Origin: Hydrogenophilales bacterium 16-64-40
GTDB lineage: Bacteria; Pseudomonadota; Gammaproteobacteria; Burkholderiales; Thiobacillaceae
Assembly (NCBI GenBank): GCA_002256995.1
Contig: NCGX01000020.1
Location: forward strand, 26,099-90,098
Direction of reading: 5' to 3'
DNA: 64,000 bases
A program made the translations under genes and the position numbers. Shown here one piece after another: positions 1 through 10,791 of the stretch. Every line of letters starts with the position of its first letter. The first letter of the stretch is position 1. A model generated the notes under the pieces. That model worked only from the letters and a program-made list of their open reading frames with translations. It was not told where the DNA came from and did not search any database.

Positions 1-167
1 CCGAGCAGGCGGGACCAGGCGTTGATGCGATGGAAGCGCGTCCCATCACGGCCGCCAATGCCGCCAGCGTCTTTAGGGCGGGCGTAGGCGTCCAGATAGC
101 TCTCGGCAATTTTCGAGAGGGTTTGGCCGGCTGCGGCAACAGCTTGGGCGTTTTGGGCTTCAATCAT
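1..167 (-). CDS. Probable tyrosine recombinase (integrase), N-terminal fragment
   Basis: This open frame starts at an ATG at 165-167 behind a good AGGAG ribosome site and runs off the left edge after about 55 codons. The visible part has a leader, then LSKIAESYLDAYARPK and RFHRINAWSRLLG. That resembles the N-terminal arm/core-binding region of phage-type tyrosine recombinases, but the catalytic domain is outside the window. It lies about 80 bp beyond the 3' end of tRNA-Asn and reads away from it, the usual place for the integrase of an element integrated at a tRNA. The family call rests on this weak similarity plus position; another small regulatory protein is possible. Confidence 0.45.
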   Translation of the reverse strand, partial: MIEAQNAQAVAAAGQTLSKIAESYLDAYARPKDAGGIGGRDGTRFHRINAWSRLL

Positions 168-247
168 GTCGGACTCCTAAGCGATTAGCCGATTTTGATC
201 GGCGGTCTTAGCAGAGGCCCGACAAGGGCTTGAAACTAAAGGAAACT

Positions 248-323
248 TGGCTCCCCGACCTGGGCTCGAACCAGGGACCTGCGGATTAACAGTCCGTCGC
301 TCTACCAACTGAGCTATCGGGGA
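248..323 (-). tRNA. tRNA-Asn (GTT)
   Basis: A full cloverleaf is readable on the minus strand. The acceptor stem TCCCCGA pairs with TCGGGGA, the D-loop is AGCTCAGTTGGTAGAGC, the anticodon loop CTGTTAA gives GTT, and the T-arm is GGTTCGAGCC. The discriminator is G and CCA is encoded (rc of 248-250). A short GC hairpin (188-193 with 198-203) follows 45 bp downstream. A probable integrase lies beyond it. Confidence 0.97.
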
Positions 324-337
324 ATAGGAGAGCGCGC

Positions 338-366
338 ATTCTAGAGTCGGCGGGCTTTCCGGTCAA
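338..366 (-). promoter_or_regulatory. Sigma70 promoter of tRNA-Asn
   Basis: On the minus strand TTGACC (366-361) is followed by a 17-bp spacer and TAGAAT (343-338). The predicted start is about 8 bp before the 5' end of the tRNA. Confidence 0.8.
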
Positions 367-378
367 GCCTTATAGTGG

Positions 379-1614
379 CTAACCGTCGCTTTCGACCTGC
401 AATTCGGGGACGTGGCTGAAGGCGATGCGCATCGGCGCTGAGCCCCGGCCGCTGTGGGCGCCGCCGAAGTACAGGGAATTGGGACCGTAGCGCTGGTTGA
501 TCTGGTCGAGCACGGTGTTGAGGCCTTCGTGCTGGTCGTCGGGGTCGAACAGGCCGCGCGTGATCTGGCTGTGCTCGGCGAGGTGGAGCAGGGTGACGCC
601 GACCTTGAGGATGGGGGCGGGGTCGGGCGGGCGGCGCTGCCACAGTTCGGCCAGCATCGGGTTGAACTTGAAGGTGTCGGCGTGCGGCGAGAAGCGGACC
701 TGATCGGACCAGTGGGCGGGTCCGTTGCCGCGCTGCAGATAGGTGAGGTGCAGGCTTAATCCGCCGGCGCAGGTGCCGTAGTGACGCAGCCGCATCGCGG
801 CCTTGTGCAGCAGGCGGTAAAGCACCGCCAGGGCAGAGGCCGGGTCGCGCAGGTCGGGCGCGAGCACGTGCGAATGGCCGACGCTGGCGCGCTGGGTGGG
901 GGCGGATTCCACCCCTTCGCCGCGTAGCCTGGCATAAAAACGTTCGCCTTCGATGCCGCCCCAGGCCTGGCGCAGGGTGCTTTTGCTGGCGGCGCACAGT
1001 TGTTCGACGCTGTGAATGCCGAGCCGGTTGAGGCGCGGTTCCATGGCCCGGCCGATGCCGGTGAGGGCGCCGAGCTTGAGGCCGTGCAGGCGCTGCGGCA
1101 ATTCGTTCTGGCGGATCACGACCAGCCCGTCCGGCTTCTGCATGTTCGACGCGGTTTTGGCAAGGAAGCGGTTGGGCGCGATGCCGACCGAACTGTGCAG
1201 CACTTCGCCCACCTGATCGTAGATCGCCTGCTTGATCTGTTTGCCGAGTTTGACGGCGTTGGCTTCCTCGCGGTCGCTGCCCATCAGCTCGCAAGCCATT
1301 TCGTCGATCGACAGCACGGCGCCGACGGGGGTGCACGACTCGACCGCGGCAACGATGCGGTGGTGGATTTCCACATAGGTGGCCGGGCGCGCCTGCACGA
1401 ACACGATGTCGCGGCACAGCTTGCGGGCCTGCCACACCGGGGTGCCGGTCTTGATGCCGAAGCGCTTGGCGTCGATGCTGGCGGCGATGCAGCAGGTGGT
1501 GTCGGCCATCACCGGCAACACGCCGACCGGCTTGCCGCGCAGTTCGGGGCGCAGCTGCTGTTCGACCGATGCGAAGTAGGAATTGAGATCGACGTATAGC
1601 GTATGCAATGACAT
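379..1614 (-). CDS. Y-family (DinB/UmuC-type) translesion DNA polymerase
   Basis: This protein would copy past DNA lesions with low fidelity. The N-terminus carries the Y-family palm motif YVDLNSYFASVEQ, whose Asp binds metal, and the second acidic motif SIDE lies near residue 105, so the enzyme looks active, unlike ImuB-type homologues. Helix-hairpin-helix and little-finger-like regions follow, for about 411 residues. I place the start at MSLHTLY because the first catalytic Asp normally lies within ten residues of the start. An in-frame ATG at 1683 would add 23 residues unlike the family, and neither site has a strong ribosome site. No imuA or dnaE2 is adjacent. A LexA-like palindrome overlaps its promoter, which suggests SOS control. 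Confidence 0.88.
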   Translation of the reverse strand: MSLHTLYVDLNSYFASVEQQLRPELRGKPVGVLPVMADTTCCIAASIDAKRFGIKTGTPVWQARKLCRDIVFVQARPATYVEIHHRIVAAVESCTPVGAVLSIDEMACELMGSDREEANAVKLGKQIKQAIYDQVGEVLHSSVGIAPNRFLAKTASNMQKPDGLVVIRQNELPQRLHGLKLGALTGIGRAMEPRLNRLGIHSVEQLCAASKSTLRQAWGGIEGERFYARLRGEGVESAPTQRASVGHSHVLAPDLRDPASALAVLYRLLHKAAMRLRHYGTCAGGLSLHLTYLQRGNGPAHWSDQVRFSPHADTFKFNPMLAELWQRRPPDPAPILKVGVTLLHLAEHSQITRGLFDPDDQHEGLNTVLDQINQRYGPNSLYFGGAHSGRGSAPMRIAFSHVPELQVESDG

Positions 1615-1715
1615 GGCACCCATCATTCCGGCGGTGCAGGCTTGTTGCCGTTTGAGCGGTTTGACAGCGATGGCTTGCCCCATGCGGGGACAAGCGCCGG
1701 GGTGAGGACTAATGC

Positions 1716-1747
1716 CAATTATAGTGTATATCCATACACCATAATTG
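1716..1747 (-). promoter_or_regulatory. LexA-like palindromic operator overlapping the polymerase promoter
   Basis: The arms CAATTATAGTGTAT (1716-1729) and ATACACCATAATTG (1734-1747) match as an inverted repeat at 13 of 14 positions around the spacer ATCC. The core GTGTATATCCATACAC resembles the LexA box CTGTAT-N4-ATACAG with the outer C/G replaced by G/C. A perfect minus-strand -10, TATAAT (1723-1718), lies inside it, so a bound repressor would block the Y-family polymerase gene. Confidence 0.6.
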
Positions 1748-1753
1748 ATCGAT

Positions 1754-3034
1754 TCAGCCCGGGTTCGCCAGATTCATCCGTTCCAGCCGCTGGCACAGGG
1801 TGTCGATGATGCGGCGTGACAGCGGGGCGGAATGGCGCATCAGCTCCTCCATGACATGCGGCGGCAGCGACAGCACGGTGATTTCGGTCTCGGCCACCAC
1901 TGTGGCGGTGCGTTTTTCGTTCAGCAGGTAGGCCATTTCGCCGAACAGCTGGCCTTCGTGGAGTTCGCCCAGGTGACGCGGGCCGGTGGGGGTGTTCTTG
2001 TAGACCACGGCGCGGCCGGCGTGGAGAAAATAGGCGTCGCGCGAGTCGTCGCCTTCCTCGATCAGCGTTTGGCCGGCGGGGAGAACCTGGCCGTATGTTT
2101 CCAGCAGGCGCTGGATGTCGCCGAAGATATAGGCTTCGACCTTGCCGGTGCCTTTGCCGGTGCCGGCGAGAAACAGCTTTTCCAGCGCGGTGATGTCGGC
2201 CTTGCCGAAGGCATACAAGGCCTGGGCCCACAGATACAGCAGAAGAAAGGAAAAGTAGGCGCCGATCAGCACGAAGACCACGCCGCCGAGCGCGCCGTAC
2301 AGGCTGTTGTAGTTCTCCAGCTTGAAAAAAGTGCTGAAGAGCATGAGCAACAATCCCAGACTCACGGTGGCGCCGAGTGCGAACGCCGCGGCGACGCGTG
2401 CGCGCGCGCGTCGCCGCGGCAGTCGCCAGTAGGCGGCGAACAGCAGCGCCCACACCATGGCAAAGACGAACAGCGTATTGAGCACCTGCAACACATGCGC
2501 GTTGCCGGTGCCGATGAAGTTGTTCTGCGCCAGAAAGCTCAGCGTCACCTGCACCAGCGCGGCCACGCACATCAGCAGGAACAGCATCGGCAGGATGACC
2601 AGCGGCAGCACCCACGACACCACTGCATTGCGCTTGCTCGGGCTGGGGAAGATGATGCGGAACGCGTCCTGTACCGCGCTGACCAGCCAGCGCGACGACA
2701 GCACCAGGGTCAGCAGGCCGACGCCGCTTGCGGCCAGCTGGGTCTGGCGCGCGATGAAACCCAGCGCGGCGAGGCTTTCCAGCTGCATCTGGTTGTAGAG
2801 CGCAGCCATCAGGATGGTGGCGGGTACCGAGTCTGCGGCGATGCGGTTCAGCAGTTGCAAAGCGTAGCTCAGCAGCAGCAGCAGCGGGGTGGCCGACAGC
2901 AGGAAATAAAACGCCGTCGCCGCGGCATGGTTCTGCAGGCCGTTCTGGCCGAACAGGCGCAAGGTGGTATAGGCCAGCTGAAACAGCCAGCTCAGCTGGC
3001 CGCGGATGGGGGGCAGGGCGAGTTTCAGGAACAT
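1754..3034 (-). CDS. YihY/BrkB-family membrane protein fused to a cyclic-nucleotide-binding domain
   Basis: The first 290 or so residues form the YihY/BrkB (UPF0761) domain with about six hydrophobic segments, including FYFLLSATPLLLLLSYALQLL and repeated stretches up to FVLIGAYFSFLLLYLWAQALYAF. From about residue 300 comes a cNMP/CRP-like sensor domain with the phosphate-binding-cassette pattern GQLFGEMAYLLNEKRTATV. The total is 426 residues, versus roughly 290 for plain BrkB proteins. The old name RNase BN for this family is a misassignment, and its transport or envelope role is unproven. The fused domain suggests control by a nucleotide second messenger, but the ligand cannot be read from sequence. 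It stands alone between aspC and the polymerase on the same strand. Confidence 0.85.
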   Translation of the reverse strand: MFLKLALPPIRGQLSWLFQLAYTTLRLFGQNGLQNHAAATAFYFLLSATPLLLLLSYALQLLNRIAADSVPATILMAALYNQMQLESLAALGFIARQTQLAASGVGLLTLVLSSRWLVSAVQDAFRIIFPSPSKRNAVVSWVLPLVILPMLFLLMCVAALVQVTLSFLAQNNFIGTGNAHVLQVLNTLFVFAMVWALLFAAYWRLPRRRARARVAAAFALGATVSLGLLLMLFSTFFKLENYNSLYGALGGVVFVLIGAYFSFLLLYLWAQALYAFGKADITALEKLFLAGTGKGTGKVEAYIFGDIQRLLETYGQVLPAGQTLIEEGDDSRDAYFLHAGRAVVYKNTPTGPRHLGELHEGQLFGEMAYLLNEKRTATVVAETEITVLSLPPHVMEELMRHSAPLSRRIIDTLCQRLERMNLANPG

Positions 3035-3077
3035 GGCGCTAGCCTACCCTACCTGCGCCCTGCGCTGTAGGCTGGCC

Positions 3078-4271
3078 TCAGGCCAGCGCGGCGACGATGC
3101 GTTTGATGGCTTTTTCCAGATTGGTCTGCGAGGTGGCGAACGACAGGCGGATGTAGCCTTCGGCGCCGAAGGCTGAGCCGGGAACGACGGCGACGTCGGC
3201 GGACTCCAGCAGGTATTCCGAAAACGCGATATCGGTCGGTTCCTCGATGATGTCGCGCGCCAAGAGGTTCATGATCGCGGGCCGCACGTCGGGGAAGGCG
3301 TAGAAGGCGCCGCCGCTGTCGACGCAGTGGAAGCCCGGGATGGCGTTCAGCGCGTCGACGACGTAGCGGTGGCGGGTCTTGAAGGCGTCGAGCATCGGCG
3401 TGATGCAGCCCTGGTCGCCGTTCAGCGCCGCTTCGGCCGCCATCTGCGAGATCGAGGTGGCGTTGGAGGTGGACTGCGATTGCACGTTGGTCATCGCGCG
3501 CAGAATCGATTCCGGCCCGGCCGCGTAGCCGATGCGCCAGCCGGTCATCGAATAGGCTTTCGACACGCCGTTCAGCACCAGGGTGCGGTCGTAGAGGTCG
3601 GGGCAGACGTTGAGGATGTTGACGAAGGGCACGTCGTTGAGGCGGATGTGCTCGTACATGTCGTCGGACGCGATCAGCACCTGCGGATGCTTGCGCAGGA
3701 CTTCGCCCAATGCGGCCAACTCGTCGCGGGTATAGACTGCGCCGGTGGGGTTGGACGGGCTGTTGATGACGAACAGGCGCGTCTTGGGCGTGATTGCCGC
3801 TTCCAGCTGCGCCGGGGTGATCTTGAAGCCCTGCTCGATGCCCGCCTCGACGATTACCGGGCAGCCGTCGGCGAGGATGACGATGTCGGGGTACGACACC
3901 CAGTAGGGGGCGGGGATGATGACCTCGTCGCCGGCATTGACCACCGCCTGCACCAGGTTGAAGAAGCTCTGCTTGCCGCCGCACGACACCAGGATCTGCT
4001 TGGGCGTGTAGTCGAGGCCGTTGTCGCGCTTGAACTTGGCGATAACCGCCGCCTTCAGGCCGGGGGTGCCGTCGACCGCCGTGTACTTGGTGAAGCCCGC
4101 GTTGATCGCCGCGATCGCCGCGTCCTTGATATGCTGCGGCGTGTCGAAGTCGGGCTCGCCGGCGCCGAGGCCGATGATGTCGCGGCCGGTCGCCTTGAGT
4201 GCGGCGGCGCGGGCGGTGACGGCCAGGGTGGGGGAGGGCTTGATGGCCTGTACGCGGCGGGAGAGTTCCAC
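3078..4271 (-). CDS. Class I aspartate/prephenate aminotransferase (PLP)
   Basis: A fold-type I aminotransferase of subgroup I-beta that moves the amino group of aspartate or glutamate onto 2-oxo acids; relatives also make arogenate from prephenate. Visible marks are [10 protein letters not shown] near the start, the [11 protein letters not shown] loop, SDDMYEHI, the PLP lysine in [13 protein letters not shown] at about residue 235, and a C-terminal arginine in GYIRLSFA. I place the start at the GTG at 4271 because AAGGAA lies six bases before it; the ATG at 4289 would put that ribosome site inside the coding sequence. The gene is divergent from uvrB. Substrate preference is not readable. Confidence 0.9.
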   Translation of the reverse strand: MELSRRVQAIKPSPTLAVTARAAALKATGRDIIGLGAGEPDFDTPQHIKDAAIAAINAGFTKYTAVDGTPGLKAAVIAKFKRDNGLDYTPKQILVSCGGKQSFFNLVQAVVNAGDEVIIPAPYWVSYPDIVILADGCPVIVEAGIEQGFKITPAQLEAAITPKTRLFVINSPSNPTGAVYTRDELAALGEVLRKHPQVLIASDDMYEHIRLNDVPFVNILNVCPDLYDRTLVLNGVSKAYSMTGWRIGYAAGPESILRAMTNVQSQSTSNATSISQMAAEAALNGDQGCITPMLDAFKTRHRYVVDALNAIPGFHCVDSGGAFYAFPDVRPAIMNLLARDIIEEPTDIAFSEYLLESADVAVVPGSAFGAEGYIRLSFATSQTNLEKAIKRIVAALA

Positions 4272-4342
4272 AGTGGTTCCTTCATGCACCCGCGGTGGCG
4301 GAGTGCTACTATCAACGGGTTTTTGGCCGCGCGATTTTACCT

Positions 4343-6362
<2,020 letters not shown>

Positions 6363-6370
<8 letters not shown>

Positions 6371-6857
6371 AGTTTTGATGGTCTGCATGGGTAATATTTG
6401 CCGCTCGCCGATGGCGGAGGGCATGTTGCGCAAGGCCCTCCAGGAGGCCGGTCTCGATCGGCACGTGGAAGTGGATTCCGCCGGCACCCACGCCTACCAC
6501 GTCGGCTCGTCGCCCGACCCGCGCGCGCAGCAGGCGATTTCGCGGCGCGGCGCGGATATCAGCCAGCTGCGCGGGCGCAAGGTCGTGGACGAGGATTTCG
6601 AGCGTTTCGATTACATCCTGGTGATGGACGGCGACAATTACAGCAAGCTGATCCAGCGCGCCCCGGCCCATCATCACGGCAAGATCCGCCGCCTGCTGTC
6701 GTTCAGCCGCAAGTATCCCAATCTCGATGTGGTCGATCCGTATTACGGGGGCGCCCAGGGATTCGAGGAAAACCTCAACATGATCGAGGATGCGGTGCAG
6801 GGCCTGATCCGGGAAATCAGCGGCGACAACCAGGTGAAAATGCGTTCAGGCCGCTGA
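6363..6857 (+). CDS. Low-molecular-weight protein-tyrosine phosphatase
   Basis: A small cytoplasmic phosphatase (164 residues) that removes phosphate from phosphotyrosine. The P-loop signature C-X5-R is at residues 8-14 (CMGNICR) and is followed by S-P. The general acid lies in DPYYGG near residue 126. The ATG at 6363 overlaps the uvrB stop by 8 bp, so the two are translationally coupled. Such phosphatases usually act with bacterial tyrosine kinases of exopolysaccharide export, but no such kinase lies nearby, so the target is unknown. A perfect bidirectional terminator follows. Confidence 0.92.
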
Positions 6858-6869
6858 CCGCTTCTGTTC

Positions 6870-6914
6870 GCACAAAAAACAAGGGCCGCTAAAAGCGGCC
6901 CTTGTTTTTTGTGC
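6870..6914. terminator. Bidirectional Rho-independent terminator
   Basis: A perfect 21-bp inverted repeat (arms 6870-6890 and 6894-6914, loop AAA) has a GC core of GGGCCGCT/AGCGGCCC flanked by A and T runs. It can end transcripts of both the convergent phosphatase gene and rne. Confidence 0.95.
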
Positions 6915-6924
6915 GGCGCAGGCT

Positions 6925-9495
6925 TTACTTCGCCTGGGTCTCCACCTGAACCAGCGGTTCCTGCACCTCACTCACCTGCGGGCGTGCCCGCCGGCGGCTG
7001 GGGTGGGGGGCGGACGGCGCGGTCGGCTCGCCTGCAGTCGCAACCGGTGCGCTGGTGGTCTCCACCTGCATCAGGCTGACCGGCTCGGCCTCGGCTTTGA
7101 CCACGGGCCGACGGCGGCGACGCGGGCGCCCGGCTTCGTGGGGTTCGGCAGCCGCCGCAGCCGCAGCAGCTGCGGCTGCCGCCGCAGTTTCCACTTGCTG
7201 CAGGTTGGCCGTGCTGCTCGCCAGATCCGCCAGGACGACGGCGGGTGAGGCGGTGACCGCCGTCGCTTCCAGTTCAAATGCCTGCTGCTTGGGTGCTGCG
7301 GCCGGCGCGCGGGCCGCCTTGGGTGCACCCGCAATTTCGATGATCGCGTGGAAGCCGGCGGGGGTCGCGCTGACGTCGATCCCCGCCTGCATCGTGCCTT
7401 CGCCTTCGCCCACGCCTGACTCGGTTTCCGGGCGGGCTTCGCGCGGACGGCGATTACCGCGACCACGGCGGCTGCGCGATTCGCGTTTTTCCTCGCTGAC
7501 GGGTTCACGCAGTGCTTCGACCGGCTCCGCGACCTGCGGTGCAATTTCGGCTTCGGGGCGCGGTTTGGGCTGACGCGGCGGGCGCGGCTGTTTGGGCTGT
7601 TCGCTGCCACGTGCCTCGCGTGCCTCGCGCGGTGCGGCCTGACGCGGCTCGCTCGGGCGTGCTTCACGTGCTTCCCCGCCACGGCCTTCGCCGCGGCCGC
7701 GACGCTGGCCGGGCTTGCGGTCACGCTCACCGCGCCGCTCACTCGGCCGTTCGCCGCGGGTGAGGGCGGGAACCGGTTCGGGTGCGGCTTTGGCTGCGGG
7801 GGCTTCTTCGCCCTGCTTTTTGAACCAGCCGAAAATGCGCCCGAACAGGCCGGACTGCGGCTGGGGTGCGGCCGCAATGGCCGGCCGGGCGGCGGGTACC
7901 GGTTGCGGCGGGGGGGCAATCGACTTGACCGCGGCGACCTGGCGGGCAGGGGCAGCTTCTTGCGCGGTCTGATAGATGGACTCGGGTTCCGGCATGGCCA
8001 CCAGCTTGTAGCTCGGTTCAGCCGCCTCGCGCAGGTTGAGCTCGTCGTGGCGCAGCCGGGTGATGGTGTAGTGCGGGGTTTCCAGGTGGACGTTGGGGAT
8101 CAACACCACATTCACCTTGAGGCGCGTTTCGAGGGTGTGAATATCGACGCGTTTCTCGTTGAGGAGGAAGGTGGCGACGTCGACCGGCAGTTGCACATGC
8201 AACGCGCCGGTGTTTTCCTTCATCGCCTCTTCCTGCAGGATGCGCAGGATGTGCAGCGCGGACGATTCGGCGCCGCGGATGTGGCCGGTGCCGTGGCAGC
8301 GCGGGCAGGGGGTGTAGCTGGTCTCGCCGAGCGAGGGCTGCAGCCGCTGACGCGACATTTCCAGCAGGCCGAAGCGCGAGATCTTGCCGGTCTGCACGCG
8401 GGCGCGGTCGTGATGCAGGGCATCGCGCAGGCGGTTTTCCACTTCGCGCTGATGCTTGGGCTCTTCCATGTCGATGAAGTCGATCACGATCAGGCCGCCG
8501 AGGTCCCTCAGGCGCATCTGGCGGGCGATTTCGTCGGCCGCTTCGAGGTTGGTGTTGTAGGCGGTCTGCTCGACGTCGCTGCCCTTGGTGGCGCGCGCCG
8601 AGTTGACGTCGACCGAGACCAGCGCCTCGGTGTGGTCGATCACGATGGCGCCGCCGGCCGGCAGGTTGACCTGGCGCGAATACGCCGATTCGATCTGGTG
8701 TTCGATCTGGAAGCGCGAGAACAGCGGCACGTCGTCGCGGTAGAGCTTGACCTTGTCGACGTTGTCCGGCATCACGTGCGCCATGAACTGCTGCGCCTGC
8801 TCGTAGATGTCTTCGGTGTCGATCAGGATCTCGCCGATGTCGGCCGAGAAGTAGTCCCGGATGGCGCGGATCACCAGGCTGCCTTCCTGGTAGATCAGGA
8901 AGGCGCCCTTTTGCGTGCCGGACGCGCCGTCGATGGCTTTCCACAGGCTCAGCAGGTAGTTCAGGTCCCACTGGAATTCTTCGGCGGTGCGGCCGATGCC
9001 GGCGGTGCGGGCAATCAGGCTCATGCCTTCCGGAATATCGAGCTGGGCCAGGGTGTCGCGCAGTTCGTTGCGCTCCTCGCCTTCGATGCGGCGCGAGACG
9101 CCGCCGCCGCGCGGGTTGGTCGGCATCAAGACGACGTAGCGGCCGGCCAGCGAGACGTAGGTGGTCAGCGCGGCGCCCTTGTTGCCGCGCTCGTCCTTTT
9201 CCACCTGGACCAGCAGTTCCTGGCCTTCTTTCAGGTTTTCGGGGACGCGGCCGCCGTTGGGCAGGCAGGTGCGGGAAATTTCCTTGAACGGCAGAAAGCC
9301 GTGGCGTTCGCAGCCGTAATCGACGAATGCGGCTTCCAGGCTGGGCTCGACGCGGGTGACGACACCCTTGTAGATGTTGCCTTTGCGTTGTTCCTTGCTG
9401 GCGGACTCGATGTCAAGGTCGACCAGCTTCTGGCCGTCGACGATGGCAACCCGGAGTTCTTCCGCCTGGGTTGCGTTGAATAGCATGCGCTTCAT
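6925..9495 (-). CDS. rne: Ribonuclease E
   Basis: The endonuclease of the RNA degradosome, which also processes rRNA and tRNA. The N-terminal half is canonical: S1 domain around residues 35-120, 5'-sensor region, catalytic aspartates in VSVDVNSARAT (about 297) and IVIDFIDMEE (about 340), and the zinc-link CPRCHG near 396. The C-terminal 330 residues are low-complexity: an Arg/Glu/Pro-rich RNA-binding stretch, then Pro/Ala-rich sequence with a run of 13 alanines, as expected of the disordered scaffold half. Length (856) is between RNase G and E. coli RNase E (1061). It reads divergently from rluC across a 330-bp spacer, which could hold the long regulatory leader known for rne in E. coli. Confidence 0.96.
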   Translation of the reverse strand: MKRMLFNATQAEELRVAIVDGQKLVDLDIESASKEQRKGNIYKGVVTRVEPSLEAAFVDYGCERHGFLPFKEISRTCLPNGGRVPENLKEGQELLVQVEKDERGNKGAALTTYVSLAGRYVVLMPTNPRGGGVSRRIEGEERNELRDTLAQLDIPEGMSLIARTAGIGRTAEEFQWDLNYLLSLWKAIDGASGTQKGAFLIYQEGSLVIRAIRDYFSADIGEILIDTEDIYEQAQQFMAHVMPDNVDKVKLYRDDVPLFSRFQIEHQIESAYSRQVNLPAGGAIVIDHTEALVSVDVNSARATKGSDVEQTAYNTNLEAADEIARQMRLRDLGGLIVIDFIDMEEPKHQREVENRLRDALHHDRARVQTGKISRFGLLEMSRQRLQPSLGETSYTPCPRCHGTGHIRGAESSALHILRILQEEAMKENTGALHVQLPVDVATFLLNEKRVDIHTLETRLKVNVVLIPNVHLETPHYTITRLRHDELNLREAAEPSYKLVAMPEPESIYQTAQEAAPARQVAAVKSIAPPPQPVPAARPAIAAAPQPQSGLFGRIFGWFKKQGEEAPAAKAAPEPVPALTRGERPSERRGERDRKPGQRRGRGEGRGGEAREARPSEPRQAAPREAREARGSEQPKQPRPPRQPKPRPEAEIAPQVAEPVEALREPVSEEKRESRSRRGRGNRRPREARPETESGVGEGEGTMQAGIDVSATPAGFHAIIEIAGAPKAARAPAAAPKQQAFELEATAVTASPAVVLADLASSTANLQQVETAAAAAAAAAAAAAEPHEAGRPRRRRRPVVKAEAEPVSLMQVETTSAPVATAGEPTAPSAPHPSRRRARPQVSEVQEPLVQVETQAK

Positions 9496-9825
9496 TGTTT
9501 ACTCCCGCGCGCGTGCATACGGGACAGGCCAGACTGCCGCCCAGTGCGGTCTTTCCGATTCCCGCCGGGATAAATCCGGGCGTGAATACTGATTTCGTAT
9601 GCTTGTGGTCGCGTCATTGATAACATCGCTGCTTTGCCGACCAGCGCGGGGCGAGTGGTTTCGACTATCCGCCAGCTTGAAGTCAACTGGGCGGCAGGAA
9701 TCCAGACGGGCCGCGCAGGCGGCAGCCGGTGAGCGTGGTAACCGGCGTGATCTTTAAAATGTGTCCGGCAATCATGCCGGGCAAAAAGGTCAGGCAAAAC
9801 TCGCCCTGAACCGAAGATAGTGTAT
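9496..9825. other. Divergent rne/rluC intergenic region (330 bp)
   Basis: No credible coding frame is present. Small hairpins are visible, such as CCGGC (9765-9769) with GCCGG (9776-9780). I could not identify a clear promoter for either gene by eye. The length is close to the rne 5' leader of E. coli (361 nt), through which RNase E limits its own mRNA. A similar role here is an inference. Confidence 0.5.
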
Positions 9826-10791
9826 ATGAAAAAGAATGACTTAGAGAAAGATTCGGTCCGACGGCTGAAGATCGACGACAGCGCGGATGGCCAGCGTCTG
9901 GACAACTTTTTGATGGCACGCCTGAAGGGCGTGCCGAAAAGCCGCATCTACAAGCTGGTGCGGGGCGGCGAGGTGCGCATCAACGGCGGCCGCGTACAGG
10001 TCAGCTATCGCTTGCAGCTGGGTGACGAGGTGCGCATTCCGCCGGTGCGCGTGGCCACCCCGGTCATCACCCCCGCCACCCATCTGCCGCAGGGCGGCAT
10101 CCGCCTGCTGCCGCATATCCTGTACCGCGACGACGCCCTGATTGCACTGAACAAGCCGTCCGGCATGGCGGTCCACGGCGGCAGCGGCATTTCGCGCGGG
10201 GTGATCGAGCAGATGCGCCTGGAACTGCCGGAATGCCGCTACATGGAGCTGGTGCACCGGCTCGACCGCGAAACCTCGGGCGTGCTGCTGATCGCGCTGA
10301 AGCGGCGTGCGCTGACCGGGCTGCACGCCGCGATGCGCGAGGGCAAGATCGAGAAGCGCTACCTGACGCTGGTGGCGGGGCGCTGGACGAACCCGGTGCA
10401 GCACGTGAAGCTGACTTTGCATAAACGCGTCACCGACGACGGCGAAAAGCGCGTCACCGTGCGCGACGAAGGGCAGACCGCGCACACCATCTTCCGCCGC
10501 CTGCAGGTATTCGCTGATTTCACCCTGCTGGAAGCGGAACTGAAGACCGGGCGCACCCATCAGATTCGCGTGCATACCTCGCATCTGGGCTTTCCGATCG
10601 CGGGGGACGACAAATACGGCGATTTCGAGCTCAACAAGCGGCTGATGAAGCAGGGGCTGAAGCGCATGTTCCTGCACGCGGCCCAGTTGAGCTTCGAGCA
10701 TCCCATTTCGGGCGAGCGGATGCTGATCGAAGCGCCGCTGCCCGCGGAACTGGCCACTTTTCTGGATAATCTGAATGCCCAAGCAATTTGA
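9826..10791 (+). CDS. rluC: 23S rRNA pseudouridine synthase RluC
   Basis: It converts specific uridines of 23S rRNA to pseudouridine (955, 2504 and 2580 in E. coli). An N-terminal S4 RNA-binding domain (GQRLDNFLMARLKGVPKSRIYKLVR) precedes the RluA-type catalytic domain with the active-site Asp in HRLDRETSG near residue 148, followed by KTGRTHQIRVH. An in-frame GTG six bases upstream (9820) is an alternative start, and neither has a strong ribosome site. The gene opens an operon with gph, whose start overlaps its end by 17 bp. RluC rather than RluD is favoured by overall pattern; the exact target positions are inferred. Confidence 0.88.
   Translation: MKKNDLEKDSVRRLKIDDSADGQRLDNFLMARLKGVPKSRIYKLVRGGEVRINGGRVQVSYRLQLGDEVRIPPVRVATPVITPATHLPQGGIRLLPHILYRDDALIALNKPSGMAVHGGSGISRGVIEQMRLELPECRYMELVHRLDRETSGVLLIALKRRALTGLHAAMREGKIEKRYLTLVAGRWTNPVQHVKLTLHKRVTDDGEKRVTVRDEGQTAHTIFRRLQVFADFTLLEAELKTGRTHQIRVHTSHLGFPIAGDDKYGDFELNKRLMKQGLKRMFLHAAQLSFEHPISGERMLIEAPLPAELATFLDNLNAQAI

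Noticed and set aside
341-1693. Long minus-strand frame opposite in phase to the Y-family polymerase
   Set aside because: Arg/Ala/Pro-rich translation with no motifs; it is a high-GC shadow of the polymerase gene.
7903-9483. 526-codon frame opposite rne
   Set aside because: A shadow of the RNase E gene with no recognisable protein family.
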